From: Microbacterium timonense
GTDB taxonomy: Bacteria > Actinomycetota > Actinomycetes > Actinomycetales > Microbacteriaceae
Assembly: GCF_900292075.1 (NCBI RefSeq)
Contig: NZ_OLMV01000001.1
Span: 1 to 64,000 of the forward strand
Direction of reading: 5' to 3'
DNA length: 64,000 bases
In this document: in pieces, positions 19,673 to 27,967 of the stretch
Layout: each line of letters begins with the position of its first letter
Numbering within the stretch: the first letter of the stretch is position 1
Made by a program: the position numbers and the translations under genes
Notes under the pieces: generated by a model
The model's input: the letters and a program-made list of their open reading frames with translations, nothing else
What the model was told of the DNA's origin: nothing
The model's database searches: none

Positions 19673-19689
19673 ACGCCGCGGGCTTGCCC

Positions 19690-20172
19690 TCATGGCGTCG
19701 TCGGATCCGGAACGGCACGGCCATCCACGCGCCCTCCCAGCCCCAGCGCATCCAGGATCGCGCGCATCGCATCCTCCGCTGCCTGGACCCGTTCCGCGCC
19801 CGCCGCACTCCTGACGCGTCGCATGAGATCCGCGCGCGCCCGGCGAGCGGTCTCGAGCGCCTCGATCCCGCGTGGGGTCAGCGCGAGCGACCTCCGGCGT
19901 GCGTCCGCCGGGTCGGCCTCCCGCCCGATGTAGCCCAGGCGTTCCAGCTCGGCGACGGTCTTCGACATCGCCTGCTGGGTGACCTCGAGCGATCGGGCCA
20001 GTTCGGTCACGGTGCGATCGCCTGCCAGCAGCCTCTGGACGACGTACCCGTGCCGGACGCGCAGCCCCGGGTATCCCGCACGCTCGAGGACGGCGATGAC
20101 GTGACCGTCGATCGCCCCGCCTGCCAGCGATGTCAGATCGATGAGGGTGGGCGTCGCAACTCGGTCATTCAC
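19690..20172 (-). CDS. MarR-family transcriptional regulator
   Basis: 160 aa from GTG 20172. A winged-helix MarR domain is clear: RHGYVVQRLLAGDRTVTELARSL (helices 2-3), VTQQAMSKTVAELERLGYIGREADPADARRRSLALT (recognition helix and wing) and a dimerising helical C-terminus. The start codon lies at the edge of a perfect 18-bp palindrome, probably its own operator, shared with the divergently transcribed NTF2-like gene. That gives a classic MarR arrangement of autorepression plus control of the divergent gene. The ligand is unknown. An in-frame longer reading to 20265 would run through the operator and is rejected. Confidence 0.87.
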   Translation of the reverse strand: MNDRVATPTLIDLTSLAGGAIDGHVIAVLERAGYPGLRVRHGYVVQRLLAGDRTVTELARSLEVTQQAMSKTVAELERLGYIGREADPADARRRSLALTPRGIEALETARRARADLMRRVRSAAGAERVQAAEDAMRAILDALGLGGRVDGRAVPDPTTP

Positions 20173-20188
20173 ACAACCATGGTTGTGT
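20171..20188. promoter_or_regulatory. Perfect 18-bp palindrome, likely MarR operator
   Basis: ACACAACCATGGTTGTGT is a perfect inverted repeat in the intergenic region between the MarR gene and the NTF2-like gene. It overlaps the GTG start of the former and abuts the TATTAT -10 element (20188-20193) of the latter. The size and symmetry suit a MarR dimer. Binding would block both genes. Confidence 0.8.
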
Positions 20189-20200
20189 ATTATCGCCCGC

Positions 20201-20590
20201 ATGGCAAGCATCGAAGACACAGTGCGGCGGTACTTCGCGATCGTCGCCGACCTCTCGTCGACCACCGCGGATCTTCACGCGGTCGTCGACCCCGCCGCCC
20301 GGTTCCGTGAGATGCCGAACCCGATCTCACCGAACGGTGCGGTGCGCGGGGTCGCCGAGAGCACGGAGGGGTTCCTCGCCGGCAAGCGTCGGCTCAGCCG
20401 GCAGCGGATCGAGATCGACGAGATCCTGATCGCCCCGCCCGACCGCGCGGCCGTGAGGTCCACCTGGTACGGCCGCATCGGTGACGTGGACGTCGTCGCC
20501 CATATGGCCGGCTTCCTGCGGGTCCGCAACGGGCGCATCATCGAGCACACCACCTACGACTGCTACGAGCCCTTCACCCTCGGCACGTGA
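20201..20590 (+). CDS. NTF2/SnoaL-like fold protein
   Basis: 129 aa from ATG 20201. The pattern MASIEDTVRRYFAIVADLSS...PAARFREMPNPISPNG...GRIGDVDVVAHMAGFLRVRNGRIIEHTTYDCYEPF is that of a cone-shaped NTF2-like protein, a fold used by ketosteroid isomerases, small cyclases and many proteins without known enzymology. ATG lies 7 nt after the TATTAT -10 element, so the transcript is leaderless and directly under the palindromic operator. It is the likely target of the divergent MarR regulator. Confidence 0.8.
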   Translation: MASIEDTVRRYFAIVADLSSTTADLHAVVDPAARFREMPNPISPNGAVRGVAESTEGFLAGKRRLSRQRIEIDEILIAPPDRAAVRSTWYGRIGDVDVVAHMAGFLRVRNGRIIEHTTYDCYEPFTLGT

Positions 20591-20629
20591 GCGGGTGATG
20601 AGCGGACGTCCGTCCCCGCATCATCGCTC
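20589..20629. terminator. Imperfect hairpin between convergent genes
   Basis: GAGC, GATGA and GCGG on the left pair with CCGC, TCATC and GCTC on the right, interrupted by small bulges. This lies exactly between the stop of the NTF2-like gene and the stop of the convergent cytochrome b gene (20621). It could end transcripts from both sides. No U-tract is present. Confidence 0.5.
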
Positions 20630-22303
20630 GCGCGCCGCGGCGGATGCGGCAGCCGTCGGGCCGGCGGCAAGCGCGCGGTCATCTGGCGTGGGCACCACCT
20701 CGGCATCCGCGGCGTCCGGCACCGCGATGCCGCCTCCGACGTACATGCGCCACAACTGAGACCGCGCACGCCTCCCGAGGGGCCGATGGCCCGACCGGTC
20801 AGGGCCGATCGGCGGTTCCGGCGGGGGCGTCGGGGAGGCCAGCCGTGACCGCTCCACGTCGTCCAGCGGCCGGTGCACCTCCGTGAACCCGCCACCGGGG
20901 AGCCGCACGACCCGTCCCGTCTCCACCCCGTGCGCGAGGAGGGTCCGGTCTCTTCGCTGCAGACCGAGGCACACGCGCTGCGCGACCGAGAAGCCGATCA
21001 CGGGAGCGCCGATGAGCGCGATCTGCAGAGTCATGATCACGTGTTCGATGCTGACCGACCAGGCCGTCGCGATGACGTCGGCGCCGCCGGCCGCCCACAG
21101 GACGCCGATGAAGACGAGACCCGCCGTGCCGACGCCGGTGCGGGTCGCCGCGTTGCGGGGTCGGTCGAGCAGGTCATGGGTCCGGCGGTCTCCCGTCACC
21201 CACTCCTCGGCGAACGGATAAGCGGCGAGGACGACGAAGAAGGTCCCGATCACGGCCAGCGGCGCGATGACGGCGAGCGTCCAGGTGCGGTTCAGCCAGA
21301 CGATCTCCCACCCGGGCGGCACGAGTCTCAGCGCGCCGTCGAGGAAGCCGGTGTACCAATCCGGCTGGCTGCCCGCGCCCGCATTCCCGGGATCGCTCGG
21401 GCCGGAGAGCCAGATCGGGCTGATGGTGACGGTGGCGGCGATCGCGACGACGAACCCGCAGACCAGAAGGAACAAGCCGGTCATACGGGTCAGCGCCGTC
21501 GGCAGCAGTGGCACGCCGACGATGTTCTGTCCGGTGCGTCCCGCGCCCGGGAACTGGAGCGGACCGTGGTGCCAGCCGGCGGCGGCGCGCGCCGCCAGAG
21601 CGACGATCAGCATGACGGGGAACACGACGATGTGAAGCGGGTACAGGTGCTCGATGATCTGCCCCGGGAACGAGCCGCCGAAGAGGGCGGATGCGAGCCA
21701 GGTCCCGATGACGGGGATGCCGAGGGCGACGCCTTCGACGATGCGCAGGCCGGTGCCCGACAGCATGTCGTCGGGCAGTGCGTAGCCGCTCCACCCGCTC
21801 GCGACGGCGCAGAGGAAGCCGACCACCAGCAGCAGCCACATGCCTCGCCGAGGCCGACGGAAGGCGCCCGTGAAGAACGTCGTCACCAGCTGCAGCGCCA
21901 GTGATGCGGGAAGCAGCAGACCGGCCCAGTGGTGCGCCTGACGGAGCACTCGACCCCCTGGCAGCTCGAACGTGATGGACATGGTCGATGCGAACGCCTT
22001 GGAGACCTCCGCGCCGTGCAGGAGGCCGTATGACCCCGCGTACGTCGTCGCCTCACCGGAGGGCGTGTAGAAGAACATGAGGACCAGACCGGTCACGACG
22101 ACTACCGTGAGCGACGCCAGGGTGACCACACCGAAGAGGCTCGTCCAATGGAGGGGCACCGGCCGGCGCTGTGCGCCGGCCACGATGTCGCCGATCCGGT
22201 GACCGAAGACGGTGACGTCCCGCGCCCGCGCGGACAGCCGGTCCGTGACCGATGCACGCGGCCTGTCCTGGTGTGGTCCGGGTGTGATCCCGCTGCTGCG
22301 CAC
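20621..22303 (-). CDS. Orphan QcrB-like cytochrome b, lacking the predicted haem bH ligands
   Basis: 560 aa with about 8-9 membrane helices, clearly homologous to actinobacterial QcrB of the menaquinol-cytochrome c reductase: PDDMLSGTGLRI, FTGAFRRPRR, QFPGAGRT and the quinol-site PDWY (314-317) in QPDWYTGFLDGALRL. No qcrC, qcrA or cta genes are nearby. Normal cytochromes b have two His in helix B, 14 apart, and two in helix D, 15 apart. Here the first of each pair is kept (H124, H224), but the second positions are Gln138 and Arg239. Those two normally coordinate haem bH. The protein is therefore predicted to bind one haem (bL) only. It is probably a diverged paralogue, and its partner is unknown. 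The Pro-rich C-terminal tail is about 100 residues. Confidence 0.88.
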   Translation of the reverse strand: MRSSGITPGPHQDRPRASVTDRLSARARDVTVFGHRIGDIVAGAQRRPVPLHWTSLFGVVTLASLTVVVVTGLVLMFFYTPSGEATTYAGSYGLLHGAEVSKAFASTMSITFELPGGRVLRQAHHWAGLLLPASLALQLVTTFFTGAFRRPRRGMWLLLVVGFLCAVASGWSGYALPDDMLSGTGLRIVEGVALGIPVIGTWLASALFGGSFPGQIIEHLYPLHIVVFPVMLIVALAARAAAGWHHGPLQFPGAGRTGQNIVGVPLLPTALTRMTGLFLLVCGFVVAIAATVTISPIWLSGPSDPGNAGAGSQPDWYTGFLDGALRLVPPGWEIVWLNRTWTLAVIAPLAVIGTFFVVLAAYPFAEEWVTGDRRTHDLLDRPRNAATRTGVGTAGLVFIGVLWAAGGADVIATAWSVSIEHVIMTLQIALIGAPVIGFSVAQRVCLGLQRRDRTLLAHGVETGRVVRLPGGGFTEVHRPLDDVERSRLASPTPPPEPPIGPDRSGHRPLGRRARSQLWRMYVGGGIAVPDAADAEVVPTPDDRALAAGPTAAASAAARER

Positions 22304-22422
22304 GACCGCCTCCTTCTGGGTTCACTCGTACGGCCGGTTCACTCATACGACACCGCGGCGGCGTGGATTGTGACAGGCGTCAGGGCGGACCCGGCCTGAC
22401 AGTGCCCCCGTAGACTGGGGCG

Positions 22423-23310
22423 ATGCCGCAGACGATCGCGTTCACCAAGGGGCACGGCACGGGGAACGACTTCGTGATCGTCCCCGACCCGGACGGCGCG
22501 CTCGCCCTGACAGACGATCAGGTCGCGGTGCTGTGCGACCGCCGGTTCGGCATCGGCGGCGACGGGATCCTGCGGGTGGTGCGCTCCACCGCCATCGCCG
22601 AGGGCGCACAGGCCGCGGCATCCGGAGCCGAGTGGTTCATGGACTACCGCAACGCCGACGGCTCTCCCGCCGAGATGTGCGGCAACGGCGTGCGTGTCTT
22701 CGTGCGCTACCTGCTCGATGTCGGCTGGGCCGATGTCGACGCGGGTCCTGTCGCGGTGGGAACTCGAGCCGGCGTGAAGACCGTGACCCGCAGCGACGGC
22801 TCGGTCGGCGAGCGCGGCTACGAGGTCGATCTCGGACCCTGGCGGGTGGACGAGTCAGAGGTCCTGGTGCGTACCCGCGGTGGCGGGGCTCCGCGTCCGG
22901 GCGTCGGGATCGACGTCGGAAATCCGCACGTCGTGGTCGCGCTCCCCGACGAGGCGGAGCTGGCGGCTCTCGATCTGGCTGCGCAGCCGCTGTTGAGCCC
23001 GGAACCCGTGCACGGGGCCAACGTGGAGTTCGTCGTGCCGAGCGACCCGCTCGTGCGCGATGGGGTCGGATCGATCCGCATGCGGGTGTTCGAGCGGGGC
23101 GTGGGTGAGACGCTCAGCTGCGGCACGGGTGTCGCAGCCGCGGCGCTGGCCGTCCGGCATTGGGCAGGACCGGCCGCGCCCGACCGCTGGGTCGTCGACG
23201 TGCCCGGTGGCACTCTCGGCGTGCGGATGCCCGAGATCGACGGTGAGCGCCACGTGCTGCTGTCCGGGCCGGCGACCCTGGTGTACTCCGGCGAGGTCAC
23301 CCTCGCGTAG
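22423..23310 (+). CDS. dapF: Diaminopimelate epimerase
   Basis: Interconverts LL- and meso-diaminopimelate, supplying peptidoglycan and lysine. It is 295 aa with the two catalytic cysteines C86 in [13 protein letters not shown] and C233 in [15 protein letters not shown], and the GHGTGNDF N-terminal motif. A TAGACT -10 element sits exactly 7 nt before ATG 22423 (leaderless). It is separate from dapB and dapA, which lie 15-22 kb away in this window. It converges with the methyltransferase gene. Confidence 0.97.
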   Translation: MPQTIAFTKGHGTGNDFVIVPDPDGALALTDDQVAVLCDRRFGIGGDGILRVVRSTAIAEGAQAAASGAEWFMDYRNADGSPAEMCGNGVRVFVRYLLDVGWADVDAGPVAVGTRAGVKTVTRSDGSVGERGYEVDLGPWRVDESEVLVRTRGGGAPRPGVGIDVGNPHVVVALPDEAELAALDLAAQPLLSPEPVHGANVEFVVPSDPLVRDGVGSIRMRVFERGVGETLSCGTGVAAAALAVRHWAGPAAPDRWVVDVPGGTLGVRMPEIDGERHVLLSGPATLVYSGEVTLA

Positions 23311-23341
23311 ATGAGCCGTCCCGCAGCGGGACGCTCCGCTG

Positions 23342-23989
23342 TCAGAGCTCCGGCAGTGCGATGGGCTCGCTCGGGGGCGACCCGTGACGGCGCACTTTGA
23401 GCACTCGGAAGCCGCGCGCCGTCGCCGCACGGTGAACGCTGAATCGGCGGTCCAGCGTGGCGGCGAGCCACCGCTGCAGCGAATCCGAGCCGAGGTTCCG
23501 CTGCACCACGAGCCAGGCATCCGCGCGTTCGTCCAGCCGCGGGAGCCACCGCTCCAGCAGACCGTGAAGCTCGTTCTTGCCCACCCTGATCGGTGGGTTG
23601 GAGCGGATGGTCCGGAATGCGATGTCGTCGGGAACATCGTCGGGAAGTACGGCGTTGACGTTATCGAGTCCGAGATCAGCCGCGTTGCGGCGCACGAGGT
23701 CCAGCGCCCGCTCGTTCACGTCCACGGCCCATACTGTGGCGCGAGGCGAGTCGAGCGCCAGGCTGAGGGCGATCGGTCCCCACCCGCATCCGAGGTCGAG
23801 GAAGTTCCCGCCCGGTGGAGGCGGGGGAGTGTTCGACAGCAGCACCGCGGTTCCCCAGTCGACATGGTCGGGGCTGAAGACCCCGGCCGCGGTCGTGACC
23901 TCGAGGTCACGACCGGCCAGAGCGACACGGATGCGGCGCAGATTCTCGGGGCTGGCGGGCGTCGCACTGAAGTAGTGGTCGCTCCCCAT
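23342..23989 (-). CDS. Class I SAM methyltransferase, RsmC/RlmG-like
   Basis: 215 aa from ATG 23989 (MGSDHYFSATP). The SAM-binding motif NFLDLGCGWGPIALSLALD and motif IV SNPPIRVGK are visible. The Asn-Pro-Pro motif and the overall MTS domain are typical of methyltransferases acting on a guanine exocyclic amino group in rRNA (RsmC/RlmG). The N-terminal pseudo-methyltransferase domain of E. coli RsmC is absent, so this is the single-domain actinobacterial form. The exact rRNA site is inferred from the family only. Confidence 0.85.
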   Translation of the reverse strand: MGSDHYFSATPASPENLRRIRVALAGRDLEVTTAAGVFSPDHVDWGTAVLLSNTPPPPPGGNFLDLGCGWGPIALSLALDSPRATVWAVDVNERALDLVRRNAADLGLDNVNAVLPDDVPDDIAFRTIRSNPPIRVGKNELHGLLERWLPRLDERADAWLVVQRNLGSDSLQRWLAATLDRRFSVHRAATARGFRVLKVRRHGSPPSEPIALPEL

Positions 23990-24126
23990 GGCTGACGAGC
24001 CTAGCGGAGGAGCCTCCCCGCGCGGGAGGCTAGAATTCACGGACGCTTCGACGGGCTCCCCGCGGCGTTGCGATCCGGCCGATCAACCCGGAAAACGCCA
24101 TCACACCACACACCGCAAAGGAACAC

Positions 24127-25644
24127 ATGACGGATATCCAGACACCCCAGAGCACCGACGAGACGCCGGTCGACCCGGTGGATCGCGTGCTGGCGCGCGC
24201 CGAGGCGCGCTCGGGGGTGCGCGTCTTCGGAGCCGCCCAAGCGCTCCAGGACGAGTCCACCGTCGCGCCCGTCGACACCGACGGCGAGCAGTGGGACCGC
24301 GAGGAGCGCGCCGCGCTGCGCCGCGTACCCGGGCTGTCCACCGAGCTCGAGGACGTCACCGAAGTCGAGTATCGGCAGCTGCGACTGGAGAACGTGGTCC
24401 TCGTCGGCGTGCACGCGCAGGGCGAGACCGAGGATGCCGAGAACTCGCTGCGCGAGCTGTCGGCCCTGGCCGAGACCGCCGGCGCCGTCGTCCTCGACGG
24501 TGTGCTCCAGCGGCGCCCGCACCCCGACCCCGCCACGTATGTGGGTCGTGGCAAGGCGGAAGAGCTGCGGGACATCGTCGCCGCGGTGGGTGCCGACACG
24601 GTGATCGCCGACACGGAACTGGCCCCGAGTCAACGGCGCGCGCTGGAGGACGTGGTGAAGGTCAAGGTCATCGACCGCACCACCGTGATCCTCGACATCT
24701 TCAGCCAGCACGCCAAGAGCCGGGAGGGCAAGGCGCAGGTCGAACTCGCTCAGCTCGAGTACCTCCTGCCGCGCCTGCGCGGCTGGGGCGAGTCGATGAG
24801 CCGCCAGGCCGGTGGGCAGGTCGGCGCCGGGGGCGCCGGCATGGGTTCGCGCGGACCCGGTGAGACGAAGATCGAGCTGGACCGCCGGCGGATCCGCACC
24901 CGCATGGCTCAGCTGCGCCGCCAGATCCGTGACTTCGCGCCGGCACGCGACGCCAAGCGCGCCGAGCGCAAGCGCCACACGGTGCCCTCCGTCGCGATCG
25001 CCGGGTACACCAACGCCGGCAAGTCGAGCCTGCTCAACCGGCTCACCAGCGCCGGGGTGCTCGTGGAGAACGCCCTGTTCGCGACGCTCGACGCCACCGT
25101 GCGTCGCAGCGAGACGACCGACGGCCGGGTCTACACCCTCACCGACACGGTGGGGTTCGTCCGGAACCTGCCGCATCAGCTGGTCGAGGCATTCCGGTCC
25201 ACGCTGGAAGAGGTGGGCGAGGCCGATGTGATCCTGCACGTCGTCGACGGCTCGCATCCCGACCCCGCCGCGCAGCTGGCGACGGTGCGCGACGTGATCG
25301 GCGACGTGGGCGCGCGCGACATCCCCGAACTGGTCGTCTTCAACAAGGCCGATCTGGTCGACGACGACACCCGCATGGTCCTCAGGGGACTGGAGCCGAA
25401 GGCGATCTTCGCCTCGTCTCGTACGGGCGAGGGCATCGACGACCTGCGAGCGGCGATCGAGGCGGCCCTGCCGCTGCCGGCGGTCGAGGTCCAGGCCCTC
25501 GTGCCGTACGACCGCGGCGACCTCGTGTCGGCGATCCATGAGCAGGGCATGATCCTGTCGCAGGAGCATGAGGAGGGCGGCACGGCGATCCACGCGCGTG
25601 TGGGCGAGCATCTCGCTTCGCGTCTGGCCCCCTTCGCCCGCTGA
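24127..25644 (+). CDS. hflX: GTPase HflX
   Basis: Ribosome-associated GTPase that splits stalled or stressed ribosomes. It is 505 aa. An N-terminal polar extension (about 1-60) precedes the HflX domain with GRGKAEELRD and the Gly-rich SRQAGGQVGAGGAGMGSRGPGE loop, preceded by QLEYLLPRLRGWG. The G domain has G1 GYTNAGKSSLLNRL, G3 DTVGFVRNLPH and G4 FNKAD. ATG 24127 is preceded by AAAGGA. In many actinobacteria hflX lies next to dapF and miaA, as here. Confidence 0.95.
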   Translation: MTDIQTPQSTDETPVDPVDRVLARAEARSGVRVFGAAQALQDESTVAPVDTDGEQWDREERAALRRVPGLSTELEDVTEVEYRQLRLENVVLVGVHAQGETEDAENSLRELSALAETAGAVVLDGVLQRRPHPDPATYVGRGKAEELRDIVAAVGADTVIADTELAPSQRRALEDVVKVKVIDRTTVILDIFSQHAKSREGKAQVELAQLEYLLPRLRGWGESMSRQAGGQVGAGGAGMGSRGPGETKIELDRRRIRTRMAQLRRQIRDFAPARDAKRAERKRHTVPSVAIAGYTNAGKSSLLNRLTSAGVLVENALFATLDATVRRSETTDGRVYTLTDTVGFVRNLPHQLVEAFRSTLEEVGEADVILHVVDGSHPDPAAQLATVRDVIGDVGARDIPELVVFNKADLVDDDTRMVLRGLEPKAIFASSRTGEGIDDLRAAIEAALPLPAVEVQALVPYDRGDLVSAIHEQGMILSQEHEEGGTAIHARVGEHLASRLAPFAR

Positions 25645-25658
25645 CGGGAGCACCGTCG

Positions 25659-25698
25659 CGCGGGAGGGCGCACCCCACCCGGGGTGCGCCCTCCCGCG
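25659..25698. terminator. Strong bidirectional terminator hairpin
   Basis: An 18-bp perfect stem (25659-25676 with 25681-25698) with a 4-nt ACCC loop lies between the convergent hflX and S9 peptidase genes. There is no long U-tract, as is common in high-GC actinobacteria. The strength and location make it a shared terminator. Confidence 0.85.
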
Positions 25699-25711
25699 TG
25701 CGGGAATGTGG

Positions 25712-27688
25712 TCAGGCGAGGATGAGGGACGGCACGCCGGGCGTGTCGAAACCGAAGACCCGACCGAGAAAGGCCCACTCGGCCTCCAGCGTCCGCACCT
25801 GCGTCTCGGCCGCGCGAAACCCGTGACCTTCCCCCTCGAACGCCAGGTAGGCGTGAGGCACACCGTTCGCCGCGAGGGCGTCCCGCACCGCCTCCGACTG
25901 CGACGGCGGCACCACGTGGTCTTCGAGCCCCTGCTCGATGAGCAGCGGGGTGCGCAGCCGGTCCAGGTGTGACAGCGGAGACCGCTCGATGTACAGCGCC
26001 TCCGCGGCGGGAAGCGGCCCCACCATCCCGTCGAGGTAGCGCGACTCGAAGTCGTGCGTGTCGGCCGCGAGGCGGCGCAGGTCGGCGACACCGTAACGGC
26101 TGATCCCCGCCCCGAAGACGTCGGTCGTGGTCAGCGCGCACAGCACGGTCCAGCCTCCGGCGGAGCCTCCCGCGACGGCCAGCCGACCCCCGTCAGCCGC
26201 CCCCGACTCCGCCAGCCCCCGGGCGGCCGCGACGACGTCATCGACATCGACCACGCCCCATCGGCCGAGCAGTCGCTCACGGTACTCGCGGCCGTAACCT
26301 GTCGAGCCGCCGTAGTTGACGTCGAGGACGCCGATGCCACGGCTGGTGAAGTACGCGATCTTTCCGGATGCCGCGCCGCCGACGTGATCGGTGGGGCCGC
26401 CGTGGACGAACACCACGTACGGGGGACGCTCGTCCGCGGGCCCGGTGACGTGCGGGTGGGTGGGCGGATAGTCGAACGCGTGCACCGGCCCGTGCGGGCC
26501 GGGGAAGGTGACGGCGCGAGCGCGCGGCATCCATTCACCGCCCCAGGGCGTCGCGCCGCCGACGACCGCACGAGCAGCCCCGGCGTCATCGACGTCGAGC
26601 TCCCACAGGCCGGGCCCCGCAGCCCCGGCGCCCGACAGCAGCACCCGGGAACCGCGGGCGTCCTCGACGGACAGTCGCGTGACGGGGTCGACGGGGAGGG
26701 GTCGCGTCGATCCGTCCGTGCCGATCACGACCAGCTGGTCCGAGCCGTCGGTGCGTACCGCGACGATGCGGCCGTCATCGAGCACGGCGAACCAGCGGGT
26801 GCCGAGCACCCACAGCGGTCCGCCGGTGTCGGCGTCGGCCGGCGAGATCGGCTGCGCCTGGACGTCGTCCAGTCGGAGCCGCCAGAGGTTCCAGCGTCCG
26901 GACGGGTCGTCCGCGAACACGAGCTCCTCGGGGCTCGTCCACACCGGCTGCAACGGGGAATGACGCCCGCCTGCCGCCACAGCGCCGACCGGAGCGGTGG
27001 TCCAGTCCACGACCACGCCGTCCTGGATCCGGCCGATCCGCAGCTGCGCGGAGTCCCAGGGCATATCGGGGTGATCCCAGGCGATCCAGGCCAGGTGCCC
27101 GCCGTCGGGCGAGAGCGCGGGATGCGCGACGAAGTCGCTGCCGGCGGCGACCGAGACCGGGCGCATGCGAGTGCCCTCCTCCGGCGGGGTGACCGGGATC
27201 TGCACGATGTCGCGCGCGGGAGAGGCGCCGGTGAGGTCTTCGCGCACCGCGAGCAGTCGCCCGTGCTGCAGTCGGAGCCCGCCGTAGCGCACGTCGCCGT
27301 CGTCCGGGGTGAGCGCGCACGGCGATGACCCCGGATCGAGTCGCCAGACCCGCTGATCGGTCTTCTCGACGAAGAAGAGCGTTCCGTCGTCGTCGGCGGT
27401 CCACGACCCTCCGCCATACTCGTGCACCCGGGAGCGCGCGCTCCATGGCGCCGGCAGGACGTCTTCGACGACTCCGGACGCGGTCCGCCGGCGCACCGCC
27501 GATCGTCCGCGCTCCTCCGGCACGGATTCTCCCCACCACAGCTCTGCCCCGTCGATGCCGACGAAACGGGCACCCTCGAGGCGAGGCGATGCCGCCGACA
27601 CGGCCGCGGCGGAGATCGGCGAGGGCCAGCTTCCGTAGGGATGGACGGCCGAGGAGGAGGATTCGGGCGGTGTCGTCACGTGGTCCAC
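25712..27688 (-). CDS. S9-family peptidase (prolyl oligopeptidase type)
   Basis: 658 aa. An N-terminal beta-propeller with repeated SPDG/WDHPD-type blades (about residues 40-390) precedes an alpha/beta hydrolase domain. That domain contains the nucleophile motif GGSAGGWTVL, an acid in LLIEQGLEDHVVPPSQ and a catalytic His in FEGEGHGFRAAE. No signal peptide is seen, so it is probably cytosolic and hydrolyses short peptides or acyl-peptides. Start candidates are GTG 27688 and GTG 27679. It is divergent from metF, with the 279-bp leader region between them. Confidence 0.9.
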   Translation of the reverse strand: MDHVTTPPESSSSAVHPYGSWPSPISAAAVSAASPRLEGARFVGIDGAELWWGESVPEERGRSAVRRRTASGVVEDVLPAPWSARSRVHEYGGGSWTADDDGTLFFVEKTDQRVWRLDPGSSPCALTPDDGDVRYGGLRLQHGRLLAVREDLTGASPARDIVQIPVTPPEEGTRMRPVSVAAGSDFVAHPALSPDGGHLAWIAWDHPDMPWDSAQLRIGRIQDGVVVDWTTAPVGAVAAGGRHSPLQPVWTSPEELVFADDPSGRWNLWRLRLDDVQAQPISPADADTGGPLWVLGTRWFAVLDDGRIVAVRTDGSDQLVVIGTDGSTRPLPVDPVTRLSVEDARGSRVLLSGAGAAGPGLWELDVDDAGAARAVVGGATPWGGEWMPRARAVTFPGPHGPVHAFDYPPTHPHVTGPADERPPYVVFVHGGPTDHVGGAASGKIAYFTSRGIGVLDVNYGGSTGYGREYRERLLGRWGVVDVDDVVAAARGLAESGAADGGRLAVAGGSAGGWTVLCALTTTDVFGAGISRYGVADLRRLAADTHDFESRYLDGMVGPLPAAEALYIERSPLSHLDRLRTPLLIEQGLEDHVVPPSQSEAVRDALAANGVPHAYLAFEGEGHGFRAAETQVRTLEAEWAFLGRVFGFDTPGVPSLILA

Positions 27689-27763
27689 GCTACGGCGTGC
27701 TGCGGTGGTCCGCCGGATCGAAACAGAAGGTCACAGGCCCGCGTGAGGCCGCACCGCTCCGCT

Positions 27764-27967
27764 ACCGTGGTCGCATCGTCGCCCGGCCGTCCGCATGGAC
27801 GCCCCGCTCTCGGGGTCGCCGGGCAGGAGCGACAGCCGAGCCCGGCACCCGCCCGCGATGACACCCCACTGCCGTCCCCTGCAACCAGGACGGCGCGTGC
27901 GAGGTGCCGCGGCCGCCCGGGCCTTCCCGTTCGGCTCAGCCCCTGTCCGACTTCGAGAAGCAGGCCA
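27764..27967 (+). promoter_or_regulatory. metF-metE promoter and structured RNA leader with alternative pairings
   Basis: A TACCGT -10 candidate (27764-27769) puts the start near 27776, giving a leader of about 190 nt. The RNA can form a three-way junction. P1 is GCCCGGC 27781-27787 with GCCGGGC 27818-27824. P2 is GTCC/GGAC (27789-27800, loop GCAT). P3 is CCCCG/CGGGG (27802-27815, loop CTCT). A second GCCCGGC (27840-27846) can pair with the same GCCGGGC, extended by GGGT (27813-27816) with ACCC (27847-27850). That alternative destroys P1 and P3. A later hairpin pairs GCCGTCC 27871-27877 with GGACGGC 27888-27894. I recognise no known riboswitch class. Confidence 0.6.

Noticed and set aside
23314..23336. 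Terminator between dapF and the methyltransferase gene
   Set aside because: A short GTCCCGC/GCGGGAC palindrome is present, but the stem is only 6-7 bp around a 1-3 nt centre and has no U-tract. It is too weak to call.
27846..27915. SAM-type riboswitch in the metF leader, suggested by GCAACC followed by GGTGC
   Set aside because: GCAACC lies in the loop of a perfect hairpin (27871-27894), and the flanking SAM-I and SAM-IV conserved blocks are missing. The region is reported instead as an unclassified structured leader.
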